A stretch of 64,000 bases of DNA from Pelagibacteraceae bacterium AG-337-G06 (lineage in GTDB: Bacteria; Pseudomonadota; Alphaproteobacteria; Pelagibacterales; AG-422-B15). Positions 1 through 7,922 of this stretch are shown here, in pieces. The notes below the pieces were generated by a model. It made no database searches, was not told where the DNA came from, and was given only the letters and a program-made list of their open reading frames with translations. Each line of letters begins with the position of its first letter. The first letter of the stretch is position 1. The position numbers were made by a program, and so were the translations under genes. The DNA is taken from the NCBI GenBank assembly GCA_003282175.1, contig QBZX01000002.1:62001-126000 (forward strand), given 5' to 3'.

Positions 1-2
1 AG

Positions 3-188
3 AAATCTCGTACAGTACTATCTGGAAGAACATCTACATCAAACCTTGATATGTTCAGGATGTGGATTGAAGATGGTAAGTTGAAACCTGTAATTGAAAA
101 AACTTATTCATTTGACCAGTACCACGAGGCCTACGAGCATTTATCGAGCGGTAGAGCAAAAGGGAAGCTGTTAATAAAAATTATTTAA
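3..188 (+). CDS. C-terminal end of a zinc-type/quinone oxidoreductase-like MDR protein (partial)
   Basis: The reading frame enters from the left edge and stops at TAA 186-188, leaving about 61 residues. It contains GKLKPVIEKTYSFDQYHEAY followed by GRAKGKLLIKI. This is the usual tail of medium-chain dehydrogenase/reductases of the NADPH:quinone oxidoreductase type, where the last strand-helix unit reads KPVI...Y...A...G..KGK.VI.I. The catalytic and cofactor domains lie outside the window, so substrate and metal content cannot be judged. It ends 2 bp before the pirin gene and is probably co-transcribed with it. The family is fairly sure; the specific enzyme is unknown. Confidence 0.7.
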   Translation, partial: KSRTVLSGRTSTSNLDMFRMWIEDGKLKPVIEKTYSFDQYHEAYEHLSSGRAKGKLLIKII

Positions 189-190
189 TC

Positions 191-1036
191 ATGCGCACTA
201 CTATCAACCAGATTATATCGCCAATAAATACATCAGATGGCGCAGGTGTTAAATTAAAGCGATCAATTGGTACTCAGCTTCTTGATTACTTTGACCCGTT
301 TTTGATGCTGGATGAATTTGGCTCTGATAAAAGCGATGATTACCTTGGCGGGTTCCCGGCTCACCCACACCGAGGCATAGAAACAGTTACGTATATGTTA
401 AATGGTGAATTTGAACATAAGGATAGTACTGGGGCAGTAGGAGTCATGAAGTCAGGTGATGTTCAATGGATGAAGACAGGAAGTGGGATTATTCATTCAG
501 AAATGCCTGCAATGTCTGAGGGTAAATTACATGGATTCCAGCTTTGGATAAATATGCCTGCAGAAAAAAAAATGGACGACCCTGAATATATTTACTTAGA
601 CTCAAATCAAATCAAAACATACGAAGATACTGATATTAAAGTTAAGGTTATTGCTGGTTCTTTTAAAGAGGTAAGTGGACTCGTAAAAAAACATAATATT
701 GATCCTACGTATCTTGATATTCAAATTATTAGCGACCAACCATTTAAATACAATCTAGAAAATGAATACAACTCATTTATTTACGTATATTCTGGCAGCA
801 TTTATTTGGACGGTGACAATAGTGAAATTAAAAGTTCACATTTAATTACTTTAAATAAAGGTGGCAGCTTAGTGGTTAAAAGTAAAAATAGAGCAAAGTT
901 TCTATTAGTATCTGGTAAGCCTATTGGTGAACCAATTGCAAGAGGTGGCCCTTTTGTAATGAATACAAGAGATGAGATTATTTCTGCTATAAATGATTAT
1001 AATAATGGCACATTTGTTAAGGCGGGAGTGAAGTAA
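191..1036 (+). CDS. Pirin family protein
   Basis: A 281-residue bicupin of pirin type, at the family's normal length. The N-terminal cupin carries the metal ligands of pirins: HPH at residues 58-60 (motif FPAHPHRGIET) and IHSE with His102 and Glu104. Together these match the 2-3 His plus Glu iron site of human pirin and E. coli YhhW. Bacterial pirins are cytoplasmic. Some are quercetin 2,3-dioxygenases and others are redox-responsive regulators, so the activity here cannot be fixed. It starts 2 bp after the oxidoreductase end and its stop codon directly abuts the glutathione peroxidase start. This implies one transcript for a redox-defence group. Confidence 0.9.
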   Translation: MRTTINQIISPINTSDGAGVKLKRSIGTQLLDYFDPFLMLDEFGSDKSDDYLGGFPAHPHRGIETVTYMLNGEFEHKDSTGAVGVMKSGDVQWMKTGSGIIHSEMPAMSEGKLHGFQLWINMPAEKKMDDPEYIYLDSNQIKTYEDTDIKVKVIAGSFKEVSGLVKKHNIDPTYLDIQIISDQPFKYNLENEYNSFIYVYSGSIYLDGDNSEIKSSHLITLNKGGSLVVKSKNRAKFLLVSGKPIGEPIARGGPFVMNTRDEIISAINDYNNGTFVKAGVK

Positions 1037-1501
1037 ATGGCATGTATTTATGACTTTTCTGTAAAAGACATTGATCACCAAGAAATTAGTCTTAAAAAAT
1101 TCAAGGGTAAAACTTTGCTTATAGTTAATGTTGCTAGCCGGTGCGGTTTTACACCTCAATATACCGGACTTCAGAATTTATATGAAAAATATAAAGATAA
1201 AGGATTTGAGATCTTAGCTTTTCCATGTAATCAGTTTGGCTCACAGGAAAAAGGAACTAATGATGAGATTAAGGATTTTTGTAGTAATGAGTACAATGTG
1301 TCGTTCACACTTTTTGATAAAATTGAAGTAATTGGAGATAATGCTTCACCTTTATTTAAAAAACTTACTCAAGATGCAGGTAGAGAAATACAATGGAACT
1401 TTACAAAATATTTAATAAACAAAGATGGTGACTTTGTACGTGGATTTGGAACTCAAAAAAAACCAGAAGAAATAGAAGAACATATTATTAAAATATTGTA
1501 A
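1037..1501 (+). CDS. Glutathione peroxidase family protein (thiol peroxidase)
   Basis: A 154-residue thioredoxin-fold peroxidase of the GPx/BtuE family. The catalytic tetrad is complete: Cys36 in ASRCGFTPQY, Gln70 in NQFGSQE, and Trp120-Asn121 in WNFTKYL. The active residue is Cys, not selenocysteine (TGC codon). Bacterial Cys-GPx enzymes usually reduce hydrogen peroxide and lipid hydroperoxides using thioredoxin rather than glutathione. There is no signal peptide, so it acts in the cytoplasm. Its ATG directly follows the pirin stop codon, and the next gene begins 2 bp after its own stop. Translational coupling is likely. Confidence 0.94.
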   Translation: MACIYDFSVKDIDHQEISLKKFKGKTLLIVNVASRCGFTPQYTGLQNLYEKYKDKGFEILAFPCNQFGSQEKGTNDEIKDFCSNEYNVSFTLFDKIEVIGDNASPLFKKLTQDAGREIQWNFTKYLINKDGDFVRGFGTQKKPEEIEEHIIKIL

Positions 1502-1503
1502 TT

Positions 1504-2079
1504 ATGGCTGACCAGATAAATCAAATATTTGTCGAACCGCAGACTTGCTATAAGTTTTTAGACAAAGAAGTCTCAGATCAATCACTCAATGATTTATATG
1601 ATTTGCTGAAGTGGGGCCCTACATCTTTTAACTGCAGTCCCATGAGGTTAAAATTTCTTAAAAGCAGGCAAGCAAAAGAAAATTTATCACGACTTGTAAG
1701 TGAGGATAATGTTAATAAGGTCTTGAATGCACCTGTTTGCACGATTATTGGCATGGATACCGAATTTTGGAGAGACTTACCAAAGAATTACCTTCGTGAG
1801 AATGCAAAAAAATATTTTGAAAATGACCCAGAAAAATCTCAAATTACTGCATTTAGAAATTCATCAATTCAAGGGGGTTATTTTTTGAAAGCCGCCAACG
1901 CTCTCGGTCTGGCTGTGGGGCCAATGTCTGGATTTTCTAACGAATTAGTTGATGAGGAATTTTTTAATGGGACAACGACCAAAAGTAATTTTTTATGTAA
2001 CCTAGGTTACCCTGATAAAGACGGTTATTTCGAAAGAGCGCAGCGTTATAACTTTAGTGATATTGCAGAAATCCTCTAA
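1504..2079 (+). CDS. Nitroreductase family protein, RutE/malonic semialdehyde reductase-like
   Basis: A 191-residue FMN-dependent nitroreductase-fold protein. The features LLKWGPTSFNCSPMRLKFL near residues 35-53, the central AFRNSSIQGGYFLKAANALGLAVGPMSGF and a C-terminal LGYPD are those of the RutE/HadB branch (about 196 residues). RutE reduces malonic semialdehyde to 3-hydroxypropionate in uracil degradation. No other rut gene is visible here, so the substrate may be another aldehyde or a quinone. It closes the redox operon and its end overlaps the end of the convergent dusA by 4 bp. Confidence 0.85.
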   Translation: MADQINQIFVEPQTCYKFLDKEVSDQSLNDLYDLLKWGPTSFNCSPMRLKFLKSRQAKENLSRLVSEDNVNKVLNAPVCTIIGMDTEFWRDLPKNYLRENAKKYFENDPEKSQITAFRNSSIQGGYFLKAANALGLAVGPMSGFSNELVDEEFFNGTTTKSNFLCNLGYPDKDGYFERAQRYNFSDIAEIL

Positions 2080-3047
2080 GCTGCAATAAGGTTTAAGTAG
2101 GCATACTCAAGTTTTTGAATGTCTCTTAATCTAATCAGATCATTAATTTCTTGCTTAAATTTCTTCGATCCAGGAACTCCAAAGCAAAACGCTAAAAGGG
2201 GACTTAATAGTTCATAGGTTGAAATTAGATCAATATTCTCTTTCACATAATCAAAATATTTTTTTACTACAAAACTCCTATCTAACTCTATCTTTTTCAA
2301 GCTATAAAACTTAGAGTCAACATCTTCTAAAAAAAATGGGTTGGCTTGAATTGATCTTCCTACCATCACTCCATCTAAATAATTCAATTGATCTAGACAA
2401 TCATCAATATTGTCTAAACCACCATTGATTATGAATTTAATATGTGGAAACTCTTTTTTAATTTTATAGACAAAATCGTATTTAAGTGGCGGTAACGTAC
2501 GGTTTCTTTTAGGGTCAAGACCTTTAAGATACGCTTTACGTGCGTGAATAAAGATAATTTTGATACCACTTTCAATAACTGTTGAAATGAAACTTTTGAA
2601 AAAGTCATATGTATCAAATTCATCTACTCCAATTCGACATTTCAATGAAACGTCCATTGAAGTTTCAGACTTCATTCCTTGAAGACATTGTTTGACCAGG
2701 GTTGCTTCTTTCATTAGACATGCACCCATTTTACCCTGTGATACTTTTTTTGATGGACAGCCGACATTGAGATTTATTCCCTGATAATTATATTGATTTG
2801 CAAGTTCTGTTGAATATTTTAACAGATTAACGTCAGAACCGCCCACTTGAAGAATCACAGGTGACTCGATAGATTCTTTTCTCAGCATTTTCTTAAAGTC
2901 ACCTCGATGTAATGCTTGGCTAGCTATCATCTCTGTAAATAACACTGCTTCCTTAGATATCAATCTATACATATAGCGTGCACTTGATGTGGTTACACCC
3001 ATCATTGGTGCTACGGAAAACTTATAATTTAAATTTAATTCATTCAT
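2076..3047 (-). CDS. dusA: tRNA-dihydrouridine(20/20a) synthase DusA
   Basis: A 323-residue FMN-dependent dihydrouridine synthase that reduces U20/U20a in the tRNA D-loop. The N-terminus (FSVAPMMGVTTSSARYMYRL) is that of the DusA subgroup. NLNVGCPS and the following KMGACLM provide the FMN contacts and the catalytic cysteine, and KCRIGVD and FIHARKAYLKGL are also conserved. The length matches E. coli DusA. The ATG overlaps the stop of the upstream transporter gene by 4 bp, a typical coupled start. The 3' end overlaps that of the nitroreductase gene. Confidence 0.96.
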   Translation of the reverse strand: MNELNLNYKFSVAPMMGVTTSSARYMYRLISKEAVLFTEMIASQALHRGDFKKMLRKESIESPVILQVGGSDVNLLKYSTELANQYNYQGINLNVGCPSKKVSQGKMGACLMKEATLVKQCLQGMKSETSMDVSLKCRIGVDEFDTYDFFKSFISTVIESGIKIIFIHARKAYLKGLDPKRNRTLPPLKYDFVYKIKKEFPHIKFIINGGLDNIDDCLDQLNYLDGVMVGRSIQANPFFLEDVDSKFYSLKKIELDRSFVVKKYFDYVKENIDLISTYELLSPLLAFCFGVPGSKKFKQEINDLIRLRDIQKLEYAYLNLIAA

Positions 3048-3904
3048 ATTTTTTGTTTAATCGTAATTAAAACTCCACTACTAACAATGCAAAGAATACC
3101 AAAACAAACGATTATATTTGGTATATCTTTAAAAAATAAAATGCTTATTAACATATTACTTATGATTTCAAAATAGTGAAATGGCGCCAAAATACTTGCT
3201 TCAGCATTCTGATAGGCCTTAATAAATATAAAATGTACTAAAATCACAACTAATCCAATTGAACCCATCAATAGATACTGGTCAATTGTTGGAGAGCTTT
3301 CCCAAAAAAATGGAAGACACAGTGTCATTATTATGGCGCCAGGTATAGCAGTGTAACATAGACTTACCCAAGGATCAGAATTGAAATTAACCCTTCTTGT
3401 GTAGATTAAGTACATGGCGTAACAAAATCCAGACAACAAAGCCAAAAGTGAATAGAAATTAAATTCTTCAAACCCTGGTTGTATGACCAGTGATGTTCCA
3501 AAAAAACCAAAGAAAGTACAAAATATTTTAAAAGAATTTAATTGTTCTTTAAGAATATAAGAAGACATGAATACCACAATAATTGGAGCAACGAGCATTA
3601 TACTTAAGGCATTGGCAAGAGGAATTTCTGAAATAGCACCATAGAAAAAAGCAGTAGCTAAAAAAATAAAAGTTCCTCTAACAATTTGGTGTTTAGATGA
3701 GGAACTAAAAAATAATTTTTTACCCTTTATAAAATAAACAAGGGGTACCAGAAAAATAAAATGACTGAAGAACCTCGCCCAAATAATTTCTAAAATATGA
3801 ATGTCTTCGCTTAAATATTTTGCTAGTGCATCGTATAGGGGGGCAATCAGTAATCCTAAGCATAAAAGCGATATGCCTAAGACAACATTCTGCTTAGGAA
3901 GCAT
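3044..3904 (-). CDS. EamA-type drug/metabolite transporter (DMT superfamily)
   Basis: A 286-residue inner-membrane protein with about ten hydrophobic helices in two EamA repeats. The first repeat runs to about residue 135 and the second from about 145 to the end. Typical DMT features are the early WARFFSHF segment and short charged loops. DMT carriers export or import small metabolites such as amino acids or S-adenosylmethionine; nothing here shows the substrate. It is separated by 3 bp from the VWA gene upstream and overlaps dusA downstream. It therefore sits inside a minus-strand block running from the MoxR ATPase to dusA. Confidence 0.85.
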   Translation of the reverse strand: MLPKQNVVLGISLLCLGLLIAPLYDALAKYLSEDIHILEIIWARFFSHFIFLVPLVYFIKGKKLFFSSSSKHQIVRGTFIFLATAFFYGAISEIPLANALSIMLVAPIIVVFMSSYILKEQLNSFKIFCTFFGFFGTSLVIQPGFEEFNFYSLLALLSGFCYAMYLIYTRRVNFNSDPWVSLCYTAIPGAIIMTLCLPFFWESSPTIDQYLLMGSIGLVVILVHFIFIKAYQNAEASILAPFHYFEIISNMLISILFFKDIPNIIVCFGILCIVSSGVLITIKQKI

Positions 3905-3907
3905 TAA

Positions 3908-5086
3908 TTATTTATTAAGTTCGCGCATAGCCTGATCAATACCTTCAATGGTTAAAGGAAACATTCTATCCGAAAAAATTTGCTTTATGATTGAAGCTGA
4001 TGATATGCGGTCCCAGTATCTTTCTGGTATTGGATTTAACCATATTGCGTTTTCATAGACATTCAGAAGCCTAGTTAGCCACGTCTCACCTGACTCTTCG
4101 TTCCAAAATTCAACACTTCCTCCAGGATATGTAATCTCATATGGACTCATTTCGGCATCGCCAACAAATATAACTTTATAGTCTGAAGGGTATTTATGAA
4201 GAAGATCCCAAGTCTTTATGTTCTCATTGTACCTTCTTTTATTATCTTTCCATACGGCGTCATAGAGGCAGTTATGATAGTAAAAATACTCCATGTGCTT
4301 AAATTCTGTTCTTGCTGCAGAAAAGAGCTCTTCACATATTTTTATATGAGCATCCATCGACCCACCAACATCGAAAAATAAAAGTACTTTTATCTTATTC
4401 CTACGTTCGGGCATCATCTTTACGTCAATGTAACCTTTATGTGCAGTAGATTTGATTGTATTATCTAAATCTAGTTCTGATTCAACTCCTTCACGAGCAA
4501 ACTTCCTTAGTCTTCGAAGTGCAACTTTAATATTACGAGTTCCCAACTCCACATCACCATCGAGGTTGCTGAACTCTCTTTTGTCCCATACTTTTACAGC
4601 TTTTTTATTTCGACTTTCTTTTTGACCAATCCGAATGCCTTCAGGATTATAGCCATATGCACCGAAAGGAGATGTTCCTCCAGTGCCAATCCACTTACTA
4701 CCACCTTGATGACGTTTTTTTTGTTCTTCTAAACGTTTTTTTAATGTTTCCATTAGCTTGTCCCAACCGCCTAAGGACTCAACCATTTTTTTCTCTTCGT
4801 CAGTAAGGTATTTTTGCCCCATGAGCTTCAACCACTCTTCTGGTATTTCTTTTTCTGTTTCACTTTCAGAGTTTTCGAGCCCTTTAAAAGAATGTCCAAA
4901 GACTCTGTCAAATTTATCCAGATATCTCTCGTCTTTAACTAGCGCTGATCGGCTTAAGTAATAAAAATCATTTACATTAAAAGAGTCCACAACCCTTTTG
5001 TTCATGGCCTCCATAAGCATCAAATATTCTTTTAAGGATACAGGTAAACTTGCTTGCTTAAGGTCAAAGAAGAAATTAATGAACAT
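3908..5086 (-). CDS. CoxE-like VWA domain protein, MoxR partner
   Basis: A 392-residue cytoplasmic protein. The N-terminal half (residues 1-170) is helical, charged and glycine-rich near GGSKWIGTGGTSPFGAYGYN. The C-terminal half is a von Willebrand A domain with the MIDAS start FFDVGGSMDAH (DxGxS type) and a later acidic GDAEMSPYE. This layout is the CoxE/COG3552 family, whose members act with a MoxR AAA+ ATPase as metal-cofactor insertion or assembly chaperones (CoxD/CoxE in carbon monoxide dehydrogenase maturation). No cox structural genes are present, so the client is unknown. It follows the MoxR gene after 28 bp. Confidence 0.86.
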   Translation of the reverse strand: MFINFFFDLKQASLPVSLKEYLMLMEAMNKRVVDSFNVNDFYYLSRSALVKDERYLDKFDRVFGHSFKGLENSESETEKEIPEEWLKLMGQKYLTDEEKKMVESLGGWDKLMETLKKRLEEQKKRHQGGSKWIGTGGTSPFGAYGYNPEGIRIGQKESRNKKAVKVWDKREFSNLDGDVELGTRNIKVALRRLRKFAREGVESELDLDNTIKSTAHKGYIDVKMMPERRNKIKVLLFFDVGGSMDAHIKICEELFSAARTEFKHMEYFYYHNCLYDAVWKDNKRRYNENIKTWDLLHKYPSDYKVIFVGDAEMSPYEITYPGGSVEFWNEESGETWLTRLLNVYENAIWLNPIPERYWDRISSASIIKQIFSDRMFPLTIEGIDQAMRELNK

Positions 5087-5114
5087 ACTAATTTATCTTA
5101 ATGAAAAAATAATT

Positions 5115-5969
5115 CTACTCAAGATTCTCATTTTCTCTTCGAGAGATAAAGGCTAATCGCTCAAATAAATGAACGTCTTGCTCATTTTTCAAAAGAGCGC
5201 CATGAAGGGGTGGAATAAGCTTTTTGGGATCTTTTTCCCTCAATATTTTTGCATCCACGTCATCGGTCATCAATAATTTAAGCCAATCAATAAGCTCAGA
5301 TGTTGATGGCTTTTTTTTGATACCTGGGACTTCTCTAATATCATAAAAAATCTTAAATGCTTCTTGTATAAGGTCTTTTTTTATTTCAGGATAATGTACA
5401 TTAACAATTTCTTCCATAGTGTCTGGATCAGGAAACTTAATGTAATGGAAAAAACATCTCCTTAAAAAGGCATCAGGTAGCTCTTTTTCGTTATTTGAAG
5501 TGATGATTACAATTGGTCTATTTTCTGCTTTTATGGTCTCTCCTGTCTCATAAACAAAAAATTCCATTTTATCAAGTTCTAGGAGAAGATCGTTTGGAAA
5601 TTCAATATCTGCTTTATCAATTTCATCAATCAAAAGTACCGGTCTTTTATTACTCTCAAAAGCATTCCACAATTTACCCTTACTTATATAATTTTTAATA
5701 TCTTTTACTTTTTCATCTCCAAGCTGAGAGTCTCTTAATCTAGTAACAGCGTCATACTCATACAGCCCTTGTTGAGCTTTGGTCGTTGACTTAATATGCC
5801 ATGTAATAATTTCGGCCCCTAATGATTGAGCAACCTCGTGAGCCAACATAGTCTTACCAGTGCCAGGCTCTCCTTTGACAATGATCGGTCTTTCCAAGGT
5901 TATAGCTGCATTAACCGCAACTTTTAGGTCCTCAGTAGCTATATATGAACTTGTGCCTTCAAATTTCAT
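5115..5969 (-). CDS. MoxR family AAA+ ATPase
   Basis: A 284-residue AAA+ ATPase. The Walker A motif is GEPGTGKTMLAHE near residue 37 and Walker B is LLIDEIDKAD near residue 113. Sensor 1 is IITSNN, followed by the arginine region DAFLRRCFFHY. These motifs and the short length are those of the MoxR group, including CoxD-like proteins. Such ATPases form rings that remodel a partner protein recruited through a VWA protein, here the adjacent CoxE-like gene. It is the first gene of the minus-strand block and is transcribed away from dksA across a 143-bp spacer. Confidence 0.93.
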   Translation of the reverse strand: MKFEGTSSYIATEDLKVAVNAAITLERPIIVKGEPGTGKTMLAHEVAQSLGAEIITWHIKSTTKAQQGLYEYDAVTRLRDSQLGDEKVKDIKNYISKGKLWNAFESNKRPVLLIDEIDKADIEFPNDLLLELDKMEFFVYETGETIKAENRPIVIITSNNEKELPDAFLRRCFFHYIKFPDPDTMEEIVNVHYPEIKKDLIQEAFKIFYDIREVPGIKKKPSTSELIDWLKLLMTDDVDAKILREKDPKKLIPPLHGALLKNEQDVHLFERLAFISRRENENLE

Positions 5970-6043
5970 TAAATTCTTAAAATTGTTTCAGGAAACATAT
6001 TATATTTCAGCTATATATCAATCATAAAAATTGTATTGTTCAA

Positions 6044-6072
6044 TTGACTTAAATATCAAAAACTACTAAAAG
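6044..6072 (+). promoter_or_regulatory. Candidate sigma-70 promoter of dksA
   Basis: TTGACT at 6044-6049 and TAAAAG at 6067-6072 are 17 bp apart in the spacer between the divergent MoxR gene and dksA. The predicted start near 6079 gives a short leader that carries a strong Shine-Dalgarno AAGGAG at 6102-6107. The -35 is good and the -10 is weak. Confidence 0.4.
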
Positions 6073-6112
6073 CACCAGACTGTTTTTAATTCTAAATCCA
6101 AAAGGAGTAAAC

Positions 6113-6523
6113 ATGGTAAAACTTCCAAAGAGCTATAAGCCTACAAAATCTGAAAAATTCATGAACGCGAAACAGAAGGAATATTTTAGAACAAAGCTTA
6201 AAGATTGGAAGAATGACATTTACAAAGAAAGCAGAGAAACTGTTGAGAATCTCCAAGATTCAATCGCCCCAGCCGATATGTCTGATAGGGCTACCCAAGA
6301 ATCAGAAAAAACACTAGAACTCAAATCAAGAGACCGGCAACGAAAATTAGTTGCTAAAATAGATGCAGCATTAGCTAGAATCGAAAATGGAAGTTATGGT
6401 TACTGTGAAGTTACAGGCGAACCTATCAATATTGAGAGATTGGATGCAAGACCAGTAACGACACTAAGTATAGAGGCTCAGGAAATGCACGAAAGAAACG
6501 AAAAATTGCATTCTGATGATTAA
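6113..6523 (+). CDS. dksA: RNA polymerase-binding transcription factor DksA (single-cysteine type)
   Basis: A 136-residue DksA that binds the RNA polymerase secondary channel and, with ppGpp, adjusts rRNA and amino-acid promoters. The coiled coil (about residues 20-95) keeps the acidic-alanine tip region APADMSDRA. The globular domain reads YGYCEVTGEPINIERLDARP and then TLSIEAQ, so only the first of the four canonical zinc cysteines remains (CxxC becomes CEVT and the second pair is lost). This is the normal alphaproteobacterial form. Translation is supported by AAGGAG six bases before the ATG. It stands alone between the divergent MoxR gene and recA. Confidence 0.95.
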   Translation: MVKLPKSYKPTKSEKFMNAKQKEYFRTKLKDWKNDIYKESRETVENLQDSIAPADMSDRATQESEKTLELKSRDRQRKLVAKIDAALARIENGSYGYCEVTGEPINIERLDARPVTTLSIEAQEMHERNEKLHSDD

Positions 6524-6636
6524 AAAAACTTATTAACAAAGAAAATCGGCCAAATTCATATATTTATTCACGTATTTTGCTTATGGATGTAACATCTGTA
6601 AATAGAATCACCTGTTGATAAAAATATAAAATATAA

Positions 6637-6651
6637 GAACATTAATTGAAC
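6637..6651. promoter_or_regulatory. SOS box (LexA operator) upstream of recA
   Basis: GAAC 6637-6640 and GAAC 6648-6651 are separated by exactly seven bases. On the other strand this reads GTTC-N7-GTTC, the LexA operator consensus of Alphaproteobacteria. It lies 105 bp before the recA ATG in a 233-bp AT-rich spacer, the place expected for SOS control of recA. The match to the conserved bases is complete. LexA itself is not in the window. Confidence 0.7.
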
Positions 6652-6756
6652 AAATTATATTTTATACAATAAAAACAGTAGCTTAATTAGTATTGTAAAA
6701 TTAGAACAAAATGTGTACATTGAGAACAGTTATTAATTACAGTTTGGAGAAAGCAG

Positions 6757-7836
6757 ATGAGCAAAGCAAATTTGAAAGTAGTAGACGATAAAAAAATGGA
6801 CAACTCTGAAAAAGCAAAAGCCTTAGATGTAGCAATGTCACAAATTGAGCAGACTTATGGAAAAGGTTCAATTATGAAACTGGGCCAAAGAACTGCCATG
6901 GATGTTGAAGCTATTTCAACTGGATCCTTGTCGTTAGATGTAGCATTAGGAATAGGTGGTTTACCAAAAGGTCGTATTGTTGAAATCTATGGCCCTGAAT
7001 CATCAGGTAAAACTACTTTGGCACTCCATGTTATCGCAGAAGCACAAAAGAAAGGCGAGAACTGTGCATTCATTGATGCTGAGCATGCGTTAGATCCTGC
7101 GTACGCAAAAAAATTAGGAGTGAATATTGATGAATTGCTAATTTCTCAACCTGATACTGGGGAGCAAGCACTAGAGATTACTGACTCACTAGTTAGGTCT
7201 AAGGCAATATCCGTATTAGTAGTTGATTCCGTAGCCGCATTAACACCAAAGGCAGAAATCGAAGGTGAAATGGGTGATGCGCATATGGGTCTTCAAGCTA
7301 GATTGATGAGCCAGGCATTGAGAAAGTTAACTGGATCAGTTTCTAAATCTAATTGTATGGTTATCTTCATTAATCAAATTAGAATGAAAATTGGTGTAAT
7401 GTTTGGCAGTCCCGAGACAACCGCAGGTGGAAATGCTTTAAAATTTTATTCATCATGTAGATTGGATATTAGAAGGATTGGTGCAATTAAAGATAAAGAT
7501 GAAATTATTGGAAACCAAACGAGAGTTAAAGTTGTAAAGAATAAGGTCGCACCACCATTTAGATTGGTTGAGTTTGATATAATGTACGGCGAAGGCATTT
7601 CAAAGTTAGGTGAGCTTATTGATCTTGGAGTTAAGGTGGGAACTATTGAAAAATCTGGAGCATGGTTCTCATATAAAGGAGAGAAAATTGGTCAAGGAAG
7701 AGAAAATTCTAAGATCTTCCTCAAAGAAAATCCCGCTATAGCTCAAGAAATTGAGTCGATAATTAGAGGGCAGTCAGAAGAAATGCCTGAGCAAATTGGT
7801 GAAAACTCGGAAACCGAAGAACCAGAAGAAGAATAA
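6757..7836 (+). CDS. recA: Recombinase RecA
   Basis: A 359-residue RecA that forms filaments on single-stranded DNA, drives strand exchange and activates LexA self-cleavage. Walker A GPESSGKT is at residues 79-86. [22 protein letters not shown] (Walker B and subunit contact) and [14 protein letters not shown] with GNALKFYSS (loops L1/L2 region) are conserved. The C-terminus is acidic as usual. GGAGA at 6746-6750 supports the ATG. Regulation by LexA is suggested by the upstream GAAC-N7-GAAC site, and a hairpin terminator follows the gene. The order recA-alaS-icd is common in Alphaproteobacteria. Confidence 0.99.
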   Translation: MSKANLKVVDDKKMDNSEKAKALDVAMSQIEQTYGKGSIMKLGQRTAMDVEAISTGSLSLDVALGIGGLPKGRIVEIYGPESSGKTTLALHVIAEAQKKGENCAFIDAEHALDPAYAKKLGVNIDELLISQPDTGEQALEITDSLVRSKAISVLVVDSVAALTPKAEIEGEMGDAHMGLQARLMSQALRKLTGSVSKSNCMVIFINQIRMKIGVMFGSPETTAGGNALKFYSSCRLDIRRIGAIKDKDEIIGNQTRVKVVKNKVAPPFRLVEFDIMYGEGISKLGELIDLGVKVGTIEKSGAWFSYKGEKIGQGRENSKIFLKENPAIAQEIESIIRGQSEEMPEQIGENSETEEPEEE

Positions 7837-7861
7837 ATTTTAATCATTATAATTGATCATA

Positions 7862-7896
7862 GCAAGGAGGCGCTGAAAAGTGCCTTTTTGCGTTTT
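7862..7896 (+). terminator. Rho-independent terminator of recA
   Basis: A 12-bp stem (7862-7873 with 7880-7891, three to four G-T wobbles, core AGGCGC/GTGCCT) closes a six-base TGAAAA loop. It contains and is followed by T-runs. It starts 25 bp after the recA stop and is the clearest intrinsic terminator in the window. Confidence 0.75.
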
Positions 7897-7916
7897 ATTC
7901 AACAGGGTGTTATACG
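7888..7916 (+). promoter_or_regulatory. Candidate promoter of alaS overlapping the recA terminator
   Basis: TTGCGT at 7888-7893 and TATACG at 7911-7916 are 17 bp apart. The -35 lies in the 3' arm and tail of the recA terminator. Only six bases separate the -10 from the alaS ATG at 7923, so transcription should begin at or next to the start codon and give a leaderless mRNA. Confidence 0.5.
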
Positions 7917-7922
7917 TAACAT

